A stretch of DNA of 11,968 nt from an uncultured cyanobacterium (GCA_946221495.1 CAMIFA010000155.1:1-11968), one strand, 5' to 3'; positions 1 to 7,070 are shown, counted from the stretch's first letter. Numbers and translations are program-made. Notes: generated from the letters alone by a model not told the origin.

Positions 1-1723
1 AGGCTTCAGCAAAAATAGACTTATCTAAATCGGCGTAAGCGAAATTTGCCTTGTGCAAGTTTACATACCGCAGGTCTGCTTGCCAAACGGCTAGAGCGGA
101 GAAATTCTGACTACTCATATCTGCTTGTAGACAGCAAAGTAGATTGAGTACATTTCCACCTGTATATTCTGGTTCTGGCGGAGATTGCGTAGACCAAGCC
201 TGCTGTAAACCTCGCCGCATATCAAGAATTTGAGTTAGCTGATTTTCAAGGCTAGTTTTATTTCTAAAAACAGCAAGTAGCACACCTATTATTGGTTTGA
301 GAATAAGACGAATTTGAGCGTCTTTAACATACTCTTTCGCCTGAGCTTTAAGCAATGCGTAACTCTTTATAAATACAATTTTTTGAGTGAAGATTTCTTC
401 ACAAGCCTGTTCTATTAACTGATTAGTGACGTACTCCATCACAACAGGCTGAAGCGTGAAGCGGACTACAATTTTTTCAATCAGCGATCGTCTTTGCAGA
501 GAGACCAATGCTTCTAGCAAGTCCCGCTGTAATATAGGTGGTAAGATATCCTCTTGCAATTCTGACAACGACACTGGCTCTCGATTAATCGCTAGCCAGT
601 AGATTACTTCCTTTTCTAACTTCGACAGACGTTCAAACTGCCGTTCCAAAAGGTCGCGAATATCATCAAAAATAAAGGTTCCTTGCTTGAGAAATTTTAG
701 GCATTCAAAAACACTACCATTAAATATCTCTTGAATCCCTGCCGCTACTATTTTTAAAGCAAGAGGATTTCCGGTATAGTGTTCAATTAAATGTCTCCAT
801 TCCTCGTCTGAACCGGAGAATGACCCCTTAGCTCTGAAAATTTCCTGTCCCTCTACCTCGTTTAAACCTTTCAATTGTAGTGAGCGAATAGGCAGGTTTT
901 CTCCTTCTAGCAAGGCAATTTCTCTGGGCTTTTCTCGGCTGGTCAGTAGTAGACAGCTCTGATGGGATGCTTCCCCTATCCGTTTCAACAGTTCACCGTA
1001 CCCTTCATACCCCTGACGATAGTATCCAGCACGAGCGCCACTCTGTAGAATTGTTTCTGTATTATCCAGTATTAATAAACACCGTGAAGAGCGTAAATAT
1101 TCTAGTAGCCGTGATATTCGATTATCAATGTTTTTAGGTAAATCAATGTCCTGTTGGTTGGAGAGGAATTGAATCAGGTCTGCCAGAATGTCTTCAACAG
1201 GCGGAGCATTTCGTAGCGACTTCCAGATAACGTACTCAAAGTTATGTCCAATCTGTTCTATGCAGCGTATAGACAGAGCAGTTTTGCCAATTCCCCCCAT
1301 TCCTACTAGCGCTATTAATCGGCAGCGATCACTCAAAACCCATCGCTCTAACTGTGCGAGTTCTTCTATGCGTCCATAGAAAATAGATACATCAACAGCT
1401 TCTCTCAAGTCTTGATGTGTAAAGGTGAGTGTACCCTCGCCCTGCTCATAATTAGACTGGTTGGCATAATCTCTTTTATCCAATTCCAAGTTAAAAGCTC
1501 TGAAGAAGAAAGCGAGTGTTTGCTTGTCAACTCCTTCTTCACAGTCTAAAACCTTGGCGACAGTTACGGGAGCCAAGCTAGTTTGCTCACTTAATTCTTC
1601 AAGAGTATACCTGTCCCCAGAGTTTATTTGAAGTTCTAGATAACGCCTTGCTTCCTGAAGTTTCTTCAGACCTTGTGGTGTGAGTATAACTCCGCGTTTG
1701 CGTCTTGGCTTTTGTAAATCCAT
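1..1723 (-). CDS. HTH + NB-ARC STAND ATPase, C-terminus cut by window edge
   Basis: A minus-strand frame is open from ATG at 1723 to the window edge (574 codons, no stop). Residues about 1-95 form a basic start (PRRKRGVILTPQG) followed by a helix-turn-helix-like stretch (YTLEELSEQTSLAPVTVAKVL). The NB-ARC ATPase follows: Walker A GMGGIGKT at about 141-148, Walker B CLLILDN at about 215, the sensor stretch LLLTSRE at about 256-262, and the GLPL-type motif GNPLAL at about 317. A helical, winged-helix-like region comes next, and the visible end (about 538-574) has pentapeptide-like units such as ADLRYVNLHKANFAYADL. In cyanobacterial relatives this linker commonly leads into WD40 or TPR repeats; that part lies outside the window. 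Such proteins are ATP-dependent switches that assemble on sensing a ligand. The target is unknown, and a regulatory or defence role is inference. No good ribosome site precedes the ATG; an in-frame GTG lies 9 bases upstream. Confidence 0.9.
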   Translation of the reverse strand, partial: MDLQKPRRKRGVILTPQGLKKLQEARRYLELQINSGDRYTLEELSEQTSLAPVTVAKVLDCEEGVDKQTLAFFFRAFNLELDKRDYANQSNYEQGEGTLTFTHQDLREAVDVSIFYGRIEELAQLERWVLSDRCRLIALVGMGGIGKTALSIRCIEQIGHNFEYVIWKSLRNAPPVEDILADLIQFLSNQQDIDLPKNIDNRISRLLEYLRSSRCLLILDNTETILQSGARAGYYRQGYEGYGELLKRIGEASHQSCLLLTSREKPREIALLEGENLPIRSLQLKGLNEVEGQEIFRAKGSFSGSDEEWRHLIEHYTGNPLALKIVAAGIQEIFNGSVFECLKFLKQGTFIFDDIRDLLERQFERLSKLEKEVIYWLAINREPVSLSELQEDILPPILQRDLLEALVSLQRRSLIEKIVVRFTLQPVVMEYVTNQLIEQACEEIFTQKIVFIKSYALLKAQAKEYVKDAQIRLILKPIIGVLLAVFRNKTSLENQLTQILDMRRGLQQAWSTQSPPEPEYTGGNVLNLLCCLQADMSSQNFSALAVWQADLRYVNLHKANFAYADLDKSIFAEA

Positions 1724-2011
1724 TGATTTCACATTAGTTAACTTCGGATTGCCAGTATTTTCACTTAGCTTAAGGTTAATGGAAGTAGATTTTTCTAAAT
1801 TTTAAGAAAGTTAAGCCATCTGAATCTGGTTCTTCTAATGGCTACAAAGTCTTCTAATACTGAATTTTCGACGTTTTCATAATAAAAAACTTTAAGTTTA
1901 TCTTAAAACCTCGATCTTTCATGGTCAAAACTCTCTCGAAGGTGAAATCTAGATTCATCTACCCACTTTTAACCAATATCAAAATCTTCCAAACGGAAGG
2001 AGCATCCTGGC
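1724..2011. promoter_or_regulatory. Divergent intergenic region with short repeats
   Basis: This AT-rich spacer separates the divergent NB-ARC and hydrolase genes and must hold the promoters of both. Visible elements are a 9-base direct repeat TCTTCTAAT at 1831-1839 and 1850-1858 (19 bases apart start to start), an inverted repeat TTTAAG/CTTAAA at 1891-1896 and 1902-1907, and a 10-base palindrome AATCTAGATT at 1946-1955 inside a near-symmetric TGAA...TTCA context. The last lies 57 bases upstream of the hydrolase ATG, where an operator would fit. No convincing -35/-10 pair was identified, so the regulatory role is inferred from position. Confidence 0.35.
1995..2002 (+). promoter_or_regulatory. 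Ribosome binding site of the hydrolase gene
   Basis: GGAAGGAG ends 9 bases before ATG 2012. It is one of the strongest Shine-Dalgarno matches in the window and fixes that start. Confidence 0.75.
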
Positions 2012-2659
2012 ATGACCGTTCATAGCCTCCTCAGCCCCGACAACTGCACTACTATCTTTATTGACCATCAGCCGCAGATGACCTTTGGTGTTACATCCAT
2101 TGACCGCCAAACGCTGCTTAACAACACTATAGGTCTGGCGAAAGCAGCAAAAATATTTGGTGTTCCAGTCATCCTGACAACCTTTGAAACAAAGAGCTTT
2201 AATGGCTATATGTGGCCGCAACTTCTGGAGCTATTCCCTGGTAAGGAGCCAATCGAGCGTACCAGCATGAATTCCTGGGAAAACGTCAAGTTCGTTGCTG
2301 AGATTGAACGAATAGGTCGCAAGAAACTGGTGATCGCAGCTTTGTGGACAGAAGTAGGTCTAACGTTTCCAGCGATTCAGGCGATAGAAGCTGGATATGA
2401 AGTCTATGCAGTTGCCGATGCTTCCGGCGGCACAACTACCATTGCTCACGAACTCTCGATGCAACGCATGATCCAGGCTGGTGCAGTGCCAGTAACATGG
2501 TTACAAGTGCTTTTAGAGTTTCAGCGTGATTGGGCCCGTCGAGAAACTTACAACCCGGTGCTCGAAATTGTTAAACAACACACGGGGGCTTACGGAGCAG
2601 GAGTCGAATACGCTTCTACCATGCTCCCTGGTCAAATATACAGTTCTGTTCATTCTTAA
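2012..2659 (+). CDS. Isochorismatase/YcaC-like hydrolase lacking the catalytic Cys
   Basis: This 215-residue protein has the isochorismatase-like cysteine hydrolase fold. The first strand carries the catalytic-type Asp (TTIFIDHQPQ, D18). FGVPVILTTFET follows, then RTSMNSWE (R83-E90), and the characteristic strand and helix LWTEVGLTFPAIQAIEAGYEVYAVADASGG. It resembles the YcaC subgroup through the VxLTFPA and VADASG segments and the late AGAVPVTW motif, and its length is normal for that group. In active members the WTEVC turn supplies the nucleophilic cysteine; here residue 116 is glycine (GGT at 2357-2359), one base from TGT. The lysine of the usual Asp-Lys-Cys triad is also not obvious; an arginine (R83) sits in the likely region. 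The protein may therefore be a non-hydrolytic homologue or use another mechanism. The substrate is unknown even for most YcaC relatives. It is the first gene of the plus-strand run and is divergent from the NB-ARC gene. Confidence 0.88.
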   Translation: MTVHSLLSPDNCTTIFIDHQPQMTFGVTSIDRQTLLNNTIGLAKAAKIFGVPVILTTFETKSFNGYMWPQLLELFPGKEPIERTSMNSWENVKFVAEIERIGRKKLVIAALWTEVGLTFPAIQAIEAGYEVYAVADASGGTTTIAHELSMQRMIQAGAVPVTWLQVLLEFQRDWARRETYNPVLEIVKQHTGAYGAGVEYASTMLPGQIYSSVHS

Positions 2660-3013
2660 CAAGTAAAAAAGTCAAATATCAATGAACAAAATCGTAACCG
2701 CTGTGGATGAGGAAACAAACCAATGATCACCCTAGCTGAAAAATTGGCTCCTATAGTTAACTAGATCTTGTTTAGCCTTTTTCAGGCAAAGTAACTTAAG
2801 AAGATGATCCCCATTTAGCTAACTGAATGGAGCAACGAAGATATCTTTATTAGGTAAGTAAAATAACTTTTTGATATTACGGATGTCCTCGTGTTCTCCG
2901 CCAGCAACTAAATTGAAGATAGAACATTCAAGTGGGCGGCAAAGCAGTTATGACTTAGGCTTGGCTTCTATGAAACTATATTACTATCTTGGAAATTGGA
3001 AATATTTCTATTA

Positions 3014-3032
3014 CCTAAGCTTTAAGCTTAGG
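3014..3032. repeat. 9-bp perfect inverted repeat, candidate operator
   Basis: CCTAAGCTT and AAGCTTAGG flank a single central T, forming a 19-base dyad centred about 104 bases upstream of ATG 3127. A one-base centre suits binding by a dimeric regulator better than an RNA hairpin. No regulator gene of the usual TetR, MarR or LysR type lies in the window. Confidence 0.55.
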
Positions 3033-3114
3033 CTTTCATCAGTAATTGCAACTGGAGAAAACCTCTGGCTACATGATACTTTTTAAAACGCCATAATTAA
3101 TTCCTACTTTGAAA

Positions 3115-3119
3115 AAGGA
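3115..3119 (+). promoter_or_regulatory. Ribosome site deciding the flavodoxin-like start
   Basis: AAGGA lies 7 bases before ATG 3127. The only alternative start, TTG at 3109, would leave this site inside the coding region and adds only six Lys-rich residues with no family match, so ATG 3127 is preferred. Confidence 0.7.
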
Positions 3120-3126
3120 TACGAAG

Positions 3127-3789
3127 ATGACGAAAGTCTTAATCGTGTATACCACAACCAGAGGCAACACAAAAAAGATGGCGGAAGCAGTAGCTGACGG
3201 AGCGCTCTCTGTGGAGAACACGGAAGTTAAACTCAAAGAAGCGCATGAGGTGACAATGGATGATGTAAGAGCTTGCGATGCGCTGATTATGGGATCGCCG
3301 ATGCGCCACCGTACTGCCGACTCACGCATCAAGCAATTCATTGAAAACGTTTGCGAGATTCTCTGGACAACCGACGAAATGGTAGGTAAAGTCGGCGGTG
3401 TGTTTACAGTAGGGGGCGGCTACGGTGATTGTGGTGCAGGCTGTGAACTGGCTCAACTTGGAATGCACGGTGCTTTTGCAGCGAGTGGCATGATCTTAGT
3501 GACACTACCAAAAACCACGCCGGGGTTTCAAGTTGCTGGGATGCACTGGGGTCCACATGGACGCTCAGGAGGTCCTGGCATGGAACCCGTTGGCATTACA
3601 AAGGAAATGATAAAAGCTGGATGGCACCACGGCGCTAACGTGACGCGCGTCGCTGCGGCTCTAAAGGGAAAGGACTTGTTTGCACACGGCAACGTTGCGC
3701 CGTCCCCTGAACTACTACGACAATTCATGGACGGGGGAGATAGTACGTCGCTTACGGGGGATAAGCCAGGTGAACAGCCTACAGGATGA
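3127..3789 (+). CDS. WrbA/flavodoxin-family NAD(P)H:quinone oxidoreductase-like protein
   Basis: The 220-residue product begins with the flavodoxin signature: strand MTKVLIVYTTTRGNTKKMAEAV, in which T9-T15 (TTTRGNT) forms the FMN phosphate-binding loop. The second FMN-contact region reads DALIMGSPMRHRTADSRIKQF, matching the GSPT/GTPT loop of WrbA-type proteins. The third, KVGGVFTVGGGYGDCGAGCE, matches the glycine-rich third loop of that family. The ending TGFQVAGMHWGPHGRSG-like stretch and a polar tail after about residue 200 (GDSTSLTGDKPGEQ) look like a dimer-contact segment and a disordered tail. Family members bind FMN and reduce quinones by two electrons in the cytoplasm, avoiding semiquinone radicals; the exact substrate here is unknown. 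It lies 71 bases upstream of the antiporter gene on the same strand, so co-transcription is plausible. Confidence 0.85.
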   Translation: MTKVLIVYTTTRGNTKKMAEAVADGALSVENTEVKLKEAHEVTMDDVRACDALIMGSPMRHRTADSRIKQFIENVCEILWTTDEMVGKVGGVFTVGGGYGDCGAGCELAQLGMHGAFAASGMILVTLPKTTPGFQVAGMHWGPHGRSGGPGMEPVGITKEMIKAGWHHGANVTRVAAALKGKDLFAHGNVAPSPELLRQFMDGGDSTSLTGDKPGEQPTG

Positions 3790-3860
3790 ATGTGCTGCCA
3801 AAAGAATTAAACGGCGCTTCTTGCAGTGGGAAAAAGTAATGTATAAGTTCAACGTACAAT

Positions 3861-5474
3861 GTGTCTGCTTTGGGGGAAAGTGTGTCTGAAGTCTCTCTCG
3901 TGCCGCTGATGCTTGTCCTCACTAGCTTAGTCTTATTGGCAGCAAAGAAAATTGGACTACCGTATCCTATTCTGTTAGTTGCGTGTGGAATTGTCACTGC
4001 GCTTGTACCTGGTGTGCCACGCGTCGAACTTAATCCGCAAATTGTATTTTCTGTACTTCTGCCGCCATTGCTATATGCCTCAACAGTATTTACGTCAACA
4101 CAGTTGCTTCGCACCACACTTGTCTCAAGCTTCCTCCTTAGCATTTTATTAGTATTAGCAACGATTAGCCTTGTTGCTTCTACAATGCACGCGTTCGCTC
4201 CAAATTTATCATGGAGCGCTGCCGTTCTCATTGGCATTATCGCGGCGGTATCTGACACTGCTGTTTTCAAGGGAGCGAGTAAAACACTACATATTTCCCG
4301 ACGCTTAACTGATACACTGAGCGCCGAGAGTCTGGTGACTTTAGTTGTTGTGTTGTCTGTTTATTCAATTGCTACCAACAGTGCCATTACCAATCAATTC
4401 TCGATTCCTAGTGCTGCCGTCCGCATCACCCTGATGACAATTAGCGGTTTACTCCTTGGTGCTGGACTCGGTTATACATTCGCCTGGTTACATCGTCACA
4501 TTGACGACGATGCTATTGGCATTACCCTTTCTTTGAGCATCCCGTATGCCGCATCTCTCACTGCTGAAGCAGTTGGCGCATCACCAGTCATTGCCATCAT
4601 GATCACAGGGTTCATCGGCGCTAGACTCGGTCTTAGGGTGGCTCCAGCTAGTGCGCGTCTGCAAGGCATAGCATTCTGGCAAATGCTCGTTTTCATTATT
4701 TCTGGAGTAATCTACTTTCTAATCGGTCTAGCGCTACCTACAGCCTTGGAAGCACTACGTTCGTACTCTTTGGTAACTCTCTCTCTATATACATTGCTGA
4801 TTGTTGCGCTCACAATCGTTTTACGCTTCCTTGTTGCACTCCTAACTACTTTTATACCAATTACTGACGACGAAAACATTGAAGAAACGAGCTCAATGAG
4901 TTCGCGTTTTGCCGAAGCTATGGTAATTACATGGAGTGGGGCGCGTAGTGTGGTTATGCCAGCAGCAGCACTTGGACTTCCACTGACAACTACGGCTGGA
5001 ACACCCTTTCCTGCTAGAGACTTAGTTGTTGTGCTGGCGTGTTTAATGTCGCTACTATCCCTCATCTGCCAAGGATTAACTCTCACACCGCTAATTCGTC
5101 AGCTAGGACTGGCTGGTGATGATGGTGAAAAACGAGAAGAACACCACGCGCGGATGGAAGCTGCACGCGCTGGGTTGCAAAGGCTCCACGAGCACCAACC
5201 TATCAATAGTGAAGTAGCCCAGATGACAAAACAACTAGAGAAGTATTACGAACAATTCTTGCCTACAGAACAGAGCCAGAAAGTTAATAAAAGGGCATCA
5301 CAGGCACTACAGAACTTTGCTTGTTTACGTGAAGATACCTTAAAGGCTGAACGTAGTTCCCTCTATGTGCTGCGCGAGCGAAACGCGCTTGGAGACGAAT
5401 TACTGGCTCGACTTGAGCATGAACTTGATATTGAGACGATACGACTCAGATTTTTAGCAAATACACCACCATGA
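3861..5474 (+). CDS. CPA1-type cation:proton antiporter homologue with altered ion site
   Basis: This 537-residue membrane protein has about 12 hydrophobic segments in residues 14-415, followed by a charged helical cytoplasmic tail (about 420-537). Family landmarks include KIGLPYPILLV (30-40), LNPQIVFSVLLPPLLYAS (57-74), SDT at 131-133 where NhaP/NHE proteins have a PTD-type motif, AESLV at 155-159 matching GESLV, and WSGARSVV at 358-365 matching the conserved WxGxRG motif. It is thus a full-length Na+/H+ antiporter-like protein of the inner or thylakoid membrane. The residues after ESLV, which are Asn-Asp in active CPA1 proteins and take part in ion and proton binding, are Thr160-Leu161. No regulatory RCK domain is present. 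The start is uncertain: GTG 3861 is the first possible start after an in-frame TAA at 3837, but it has no clear ribosome site; GTG 3882, GTG 3900 or ATG 3909 would still keep the first membrane segment. Confidence 0.85.
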   Translation: MSALGESVSEVSLVPLMLVLTSLVLLAAKKIGLPYPILLVACGIVTALVPGVPRVELNPQIVFSVLLPPLLYASTVFTSTQLLRTTLVSSFLLSILLVLATISLVASTMHAFAPNLSWSAAVLIGIIAAVSDTAVFKGASKTLHISRRLTDTLSAESLVTLVVVLSVYSIATNSAITNQFSIPSAAVRITLMTISGLLLGAGLGYTFAWLHRHIDDDAIGITLSLSIPYAASLTAEAVGASPVIAIMITGFIGARLGLRVAPASARLQGIAFWQMLVFIISGVIYFLIGLALPTALEALRSYSLVTLSLYTLLIVALTIVLRFLVALLTTFIPITDDENIEETSSMSSRFAEAMVITWSGARSVVMPAAALGLPLTTTAGTPFPARDLVVVLACLMSLLSLICQGLTLTPLIRQLGLAGDDGEKREEHHARMEAARAGLQRLHEHQPINSEVAQMTKQLEKYYEQFLPTEQSQKVNKRASQALQNFACLREDTLKAERSSLYVLRERNALGDELLARLEHELDIETIRLRFLANTPP

Positions 5475-5555
5475 GCCGAAGCCAAGCGCAAGCAAAGTAA
5501 GACAACAGCATTTCTCAAGTAATTTAATGATTGAAACAACAAAGGAGATACTTAT

Positions 5556-6302
5556 ATGGGTAGAAATTTAGAGGGCAAAGTAGCTGTAGTTACAGGTGGT
5601 TCAAAAGGCATGGGGCAGGCTTTCGCCAAGCGACTTGCAGAAGATGGAGCCGATATTGCGATCGCTGCTACTTCTGTTGCAGAAGAAACAGAACAAATAA
5701 TTAAATCGCTTGGACGCAAAGCTTTGGCTGGTGTTTGCGATGTAAGTTCAGCCGAGGATGTCAGCAAATTTGCCCAGGAGGTAATATCGCAGTTCGGGCG
5801 TTGCGACATCCTGGTTAACAATGCTGGTATTTATCCATTTCAGTCATTTGACGAAATGAGTCTTGAAGACTGGCGTAAGGTAATGGCAGTTGATTTAGAC
5901 TCGCTGTTTTTAATGTGCAAAGCCTTCTTGCCCAGTATGAAACAACAGAAGTATGGACGTATCATCAATCTGACTTCAACTGCGGGCTGGCTGGTAGCTC
6001 CTAACATTACCCATTACACCGCCGCCAAAATGGGAGTAATTGGCTTTACTCGTGCTTTAGCAACTGAGATCGGTGAGTTTGGAATTACAGTCAATGCGAT
6101 CGCTCCTGGTTTAGTACGTACAGGCACTACAGAGAAAGGGCCACAAGCACAAATGTTTGACATGGTAGCGGGAATGCAAGCAATCAAACGTACAGAAACA
6201 CCCGATGATGTTGTCGGTGCAGTGTCCTTCCTCGCCTCTGAAGATGCTGCATTCATGACTGGACAAACATTAGTTATTGATGGCGGAATTGTCAGAGTGT
6301 AG
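5556..6302 (+). CDS. SDR-family NAD(P)-dependent oxidoreductase (FabG-like)
   Basis: This 248-residue classical short-chain dehydrogenase/reductase has all the main landmarks: the cofactor loop TGGSKGMG (13-20), the structural NNAG (88-91), Ser141 in NLTSTAG, and the catalytic YxxxK as Tyr154 and Lys158 in HYTAAK. The IAPGLV stretch after the active site and the ending TGQTLVIDGG are also standard. Asp113 stands where the tetrad Asn is usual (VDLDS against VNLDG). No acidic residue ends the second strand (IAIAATS), which argues weakly against strict NAD use. The substrate cannot be read from sequence; FabG-like, polyol and aromatic-diol dehydrogenases all share this pattern. ATG 5556 has a strong site, AAAGGAG at 5541-5547. 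The SnoaL-like gene follows 68 bases downstream, and a decayed copy of an SDR 5' end lies beyond that. Confidence 0.93.
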   Translation: MGRNLEGKVAVVTGGSKGMGQAFAKRLAEDGADIAIAATSVAEETEQIIKSLGRKALAGVCDVSSAEDVSKFAQEVISQFGRCDILVNNAGIYPFQSFDEMSLEDWRKVMAVDLDSLFLMCKAFLPSMKQQKYGRIINLTSTAGWLVAPNITHYTAAKMGVIGFTRALATEIGEFGITVNAIAPGLVRTGTTEKGPQAQMFDMVAGMQAIKRTETPDDVVGAVSFLASEDAAFMTGQTLVIDGGIVRV

Positions 6303-6370
6303 TGACACCAAAAACAAATACGAGCAAAAACCCTAATTGGCGAGCCTGGGTATAAACGAAGAGTAAAGCA

Positions 6371-6838
6371 ATGACTAGCACAACAAATAAGCTGACGACT
6401 GAAGACAGAATCGCGATTGTGGAGCTTACTAATCGCTTCAACTTGGCGATTGACAATTGGCAATTTAATGCCTTTATTAATATGTTCACTGACGACGCTG
6501 TTATGGATCATCCAGCAGGTTACGGCGAGGGAAAAGAGGGTGTGCGTAAGTTTTTTGAAGGCTATAAACCAGAGACGTTCGGTGTGCGCCACCAAAGCAT
6601 GAATCATGTAATTACGATGAACACGGACGGGACAGCACAGATGAGCAGCACGCTCTTGGTCATTAGAGTGACGAAGCCGGAGGAGAATACAGACTTATTC
6701 GACAGTCCGCGTTTGCTGCAAAGTGAAATGTTTCCGAGCATTTTAGCGATCGCCCTGATTGCCGATCAGTTGAGAAAAGTGAATGGAGAGTGGAAGTTTA
6801 CTCACCGTTACGTTGGTCAAGTAGTGGCTCACAAGTAG
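6371..6838 (+). CDS. SnoaL-like / NTF2-like small protein
   Basis: This 155-residue protein has the NTF2-like cone fold pattern. An N-terminal helix pair (TTEDRIAIVELTNRFNLAID) is followed by NAFINMFTDDAVMDHPAGYGEGKEGVRKFF, in which FTDDAV and the GxEGVRKFF-type helix are typical of SnoaL domains. A strand HQSMNHVITM follows, and the last strands end with NGEWKFTHRYV. Family members include polyketide cyclases, ketosteroid isomerases, dehydratases and ring-hydroxylating dioxygenase small subunits; the acid-base residues are not conserved enough to choose, though D50, H51 and H100-region residues could line the pocket. It probably shares a transcript with the SDR gene, suggesting that it acts on, or protects, the same small hydrophobic substrate. 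That link is inference from context. Confidence 0.8.
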   Translation: MTSTTNKLTTEDRIAIVELTNRFNLAIDNWQFNAFINMFTDDAVMDHPAGYGEGKEGVRKFFEGYKPETFGVRHQSMNHVITMNTDGTAQMSSTLLVIRVTKPEENTDLFDSPRLLQSEMFPSILAIALIADQLRKVNGEWKFTHRYVGQVVAHK

Positions 6839-6885
6839 CAAACGTTTAACATTTTGACTAATACAACAATTAGAAACTAGCTACA

Positions 6886-6995
6886 ATGAGCAGGAGTCTT
6901 CAAGAAACAGTAGCCGTAGTCACCGATGGATTCAAAGGGATGAGGTGAGCCATGCCTTTGCCAGACGACACGCAAGCTCACGCTCCCAGTATTAA
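6886..6995 (+). pseudogene. Decayed 5' end of a second SDR gene
   Basis: ATG 6886 opens MSRSLQETVAVVTDGFKGM, which lines up with the start of the intact upstream SDR, MGRNLEGKVAVVTGGSKGM. After ATG 6940 the frame hits TGA at 6946. Shifting to the frame at 6945 restores HAFARRHA, matching the QAFAKRLA helix of the intact gene. Beyond about 6995 no SDR resemblance can be followed. The cofactor glycine loop is damaged (TDGFKGM), the frame is broken, and about 220 residues are missing, so no enzyme can be made. It is best read as the remnant of a diverged paralogue, from a tandem duplication or a neighbouring SDR gene later deleted. The two copies differ at many bases, so the event is not recent. 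Confidence 0.75.
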
Positions 6996-7050
6996 CACTA
7001 GGCAGAGCGATCACTAAAAATACTCTCCTCTTATGACAGTTAAGAGAGGT

Positions 7051-7070
7051 AGCCACGAACAGCCACGAAC
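7051..7070. repeat. Perfect tandem duplication of a 10-mer
   Basis: AGCCACGAAC is present twice with no spacer. It lies in the apparently decaying non-coding spacer and may be a slippage product or a site for a protein; nothing nearby decides. Confidence 0.8.

Larger units (their letters stand above)
2660..3126. other. 467-base spacer without a convincing gene
   Basis: No good gene is visible. Two tiny ORFs, MNKIVTAVDEETNQ (2682-2726) and MITLAEKLAPIVN (2723-2764), overlap as ATGA, lack a clear ribosome site and may be remnants or chance. A palindrome TAGTTAACTA lies at 2754-2763. A weak hairpin GCCT-TTTTC-AGGC lies at 2775-2787. The motif CTTAGGCTT occurs at 2954-2962 and again at 3027-3035, the second copy overlapping the strong inverted repeat at 3014-3032. 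The spacer probably contains the promoter and operator of the flavodoxin-like gene downstream. Confidence 0.5.

Noticed and set aside
1979..2221. 80-residue minus-strand frame opposite the hydrolase start
   Set aside because: A shadow of the hydrolase gene with no family resemblance.
2771..2790. Hairpin GCCT-TTTTC-AGGC as terminator of the hydrolase gene
   Set aside because: Only four base pairs and no T-run after the stem.
2871..3086. 71-residue plus-strand reading frame in the spacer before the flavodoxin-like gene
   Set aside because: Starts with TTG without a ribosome site, contains the palindromic operator-like DNA, and its Tyr/Leu-rich translation resembles no family.
3109..3126. TTG 3109 as start of the flavodoxin-like gene
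   Set aside because: Would place the AAGGA ribosome site inside the coding region; ATG 3127 has it at ideal spacing.
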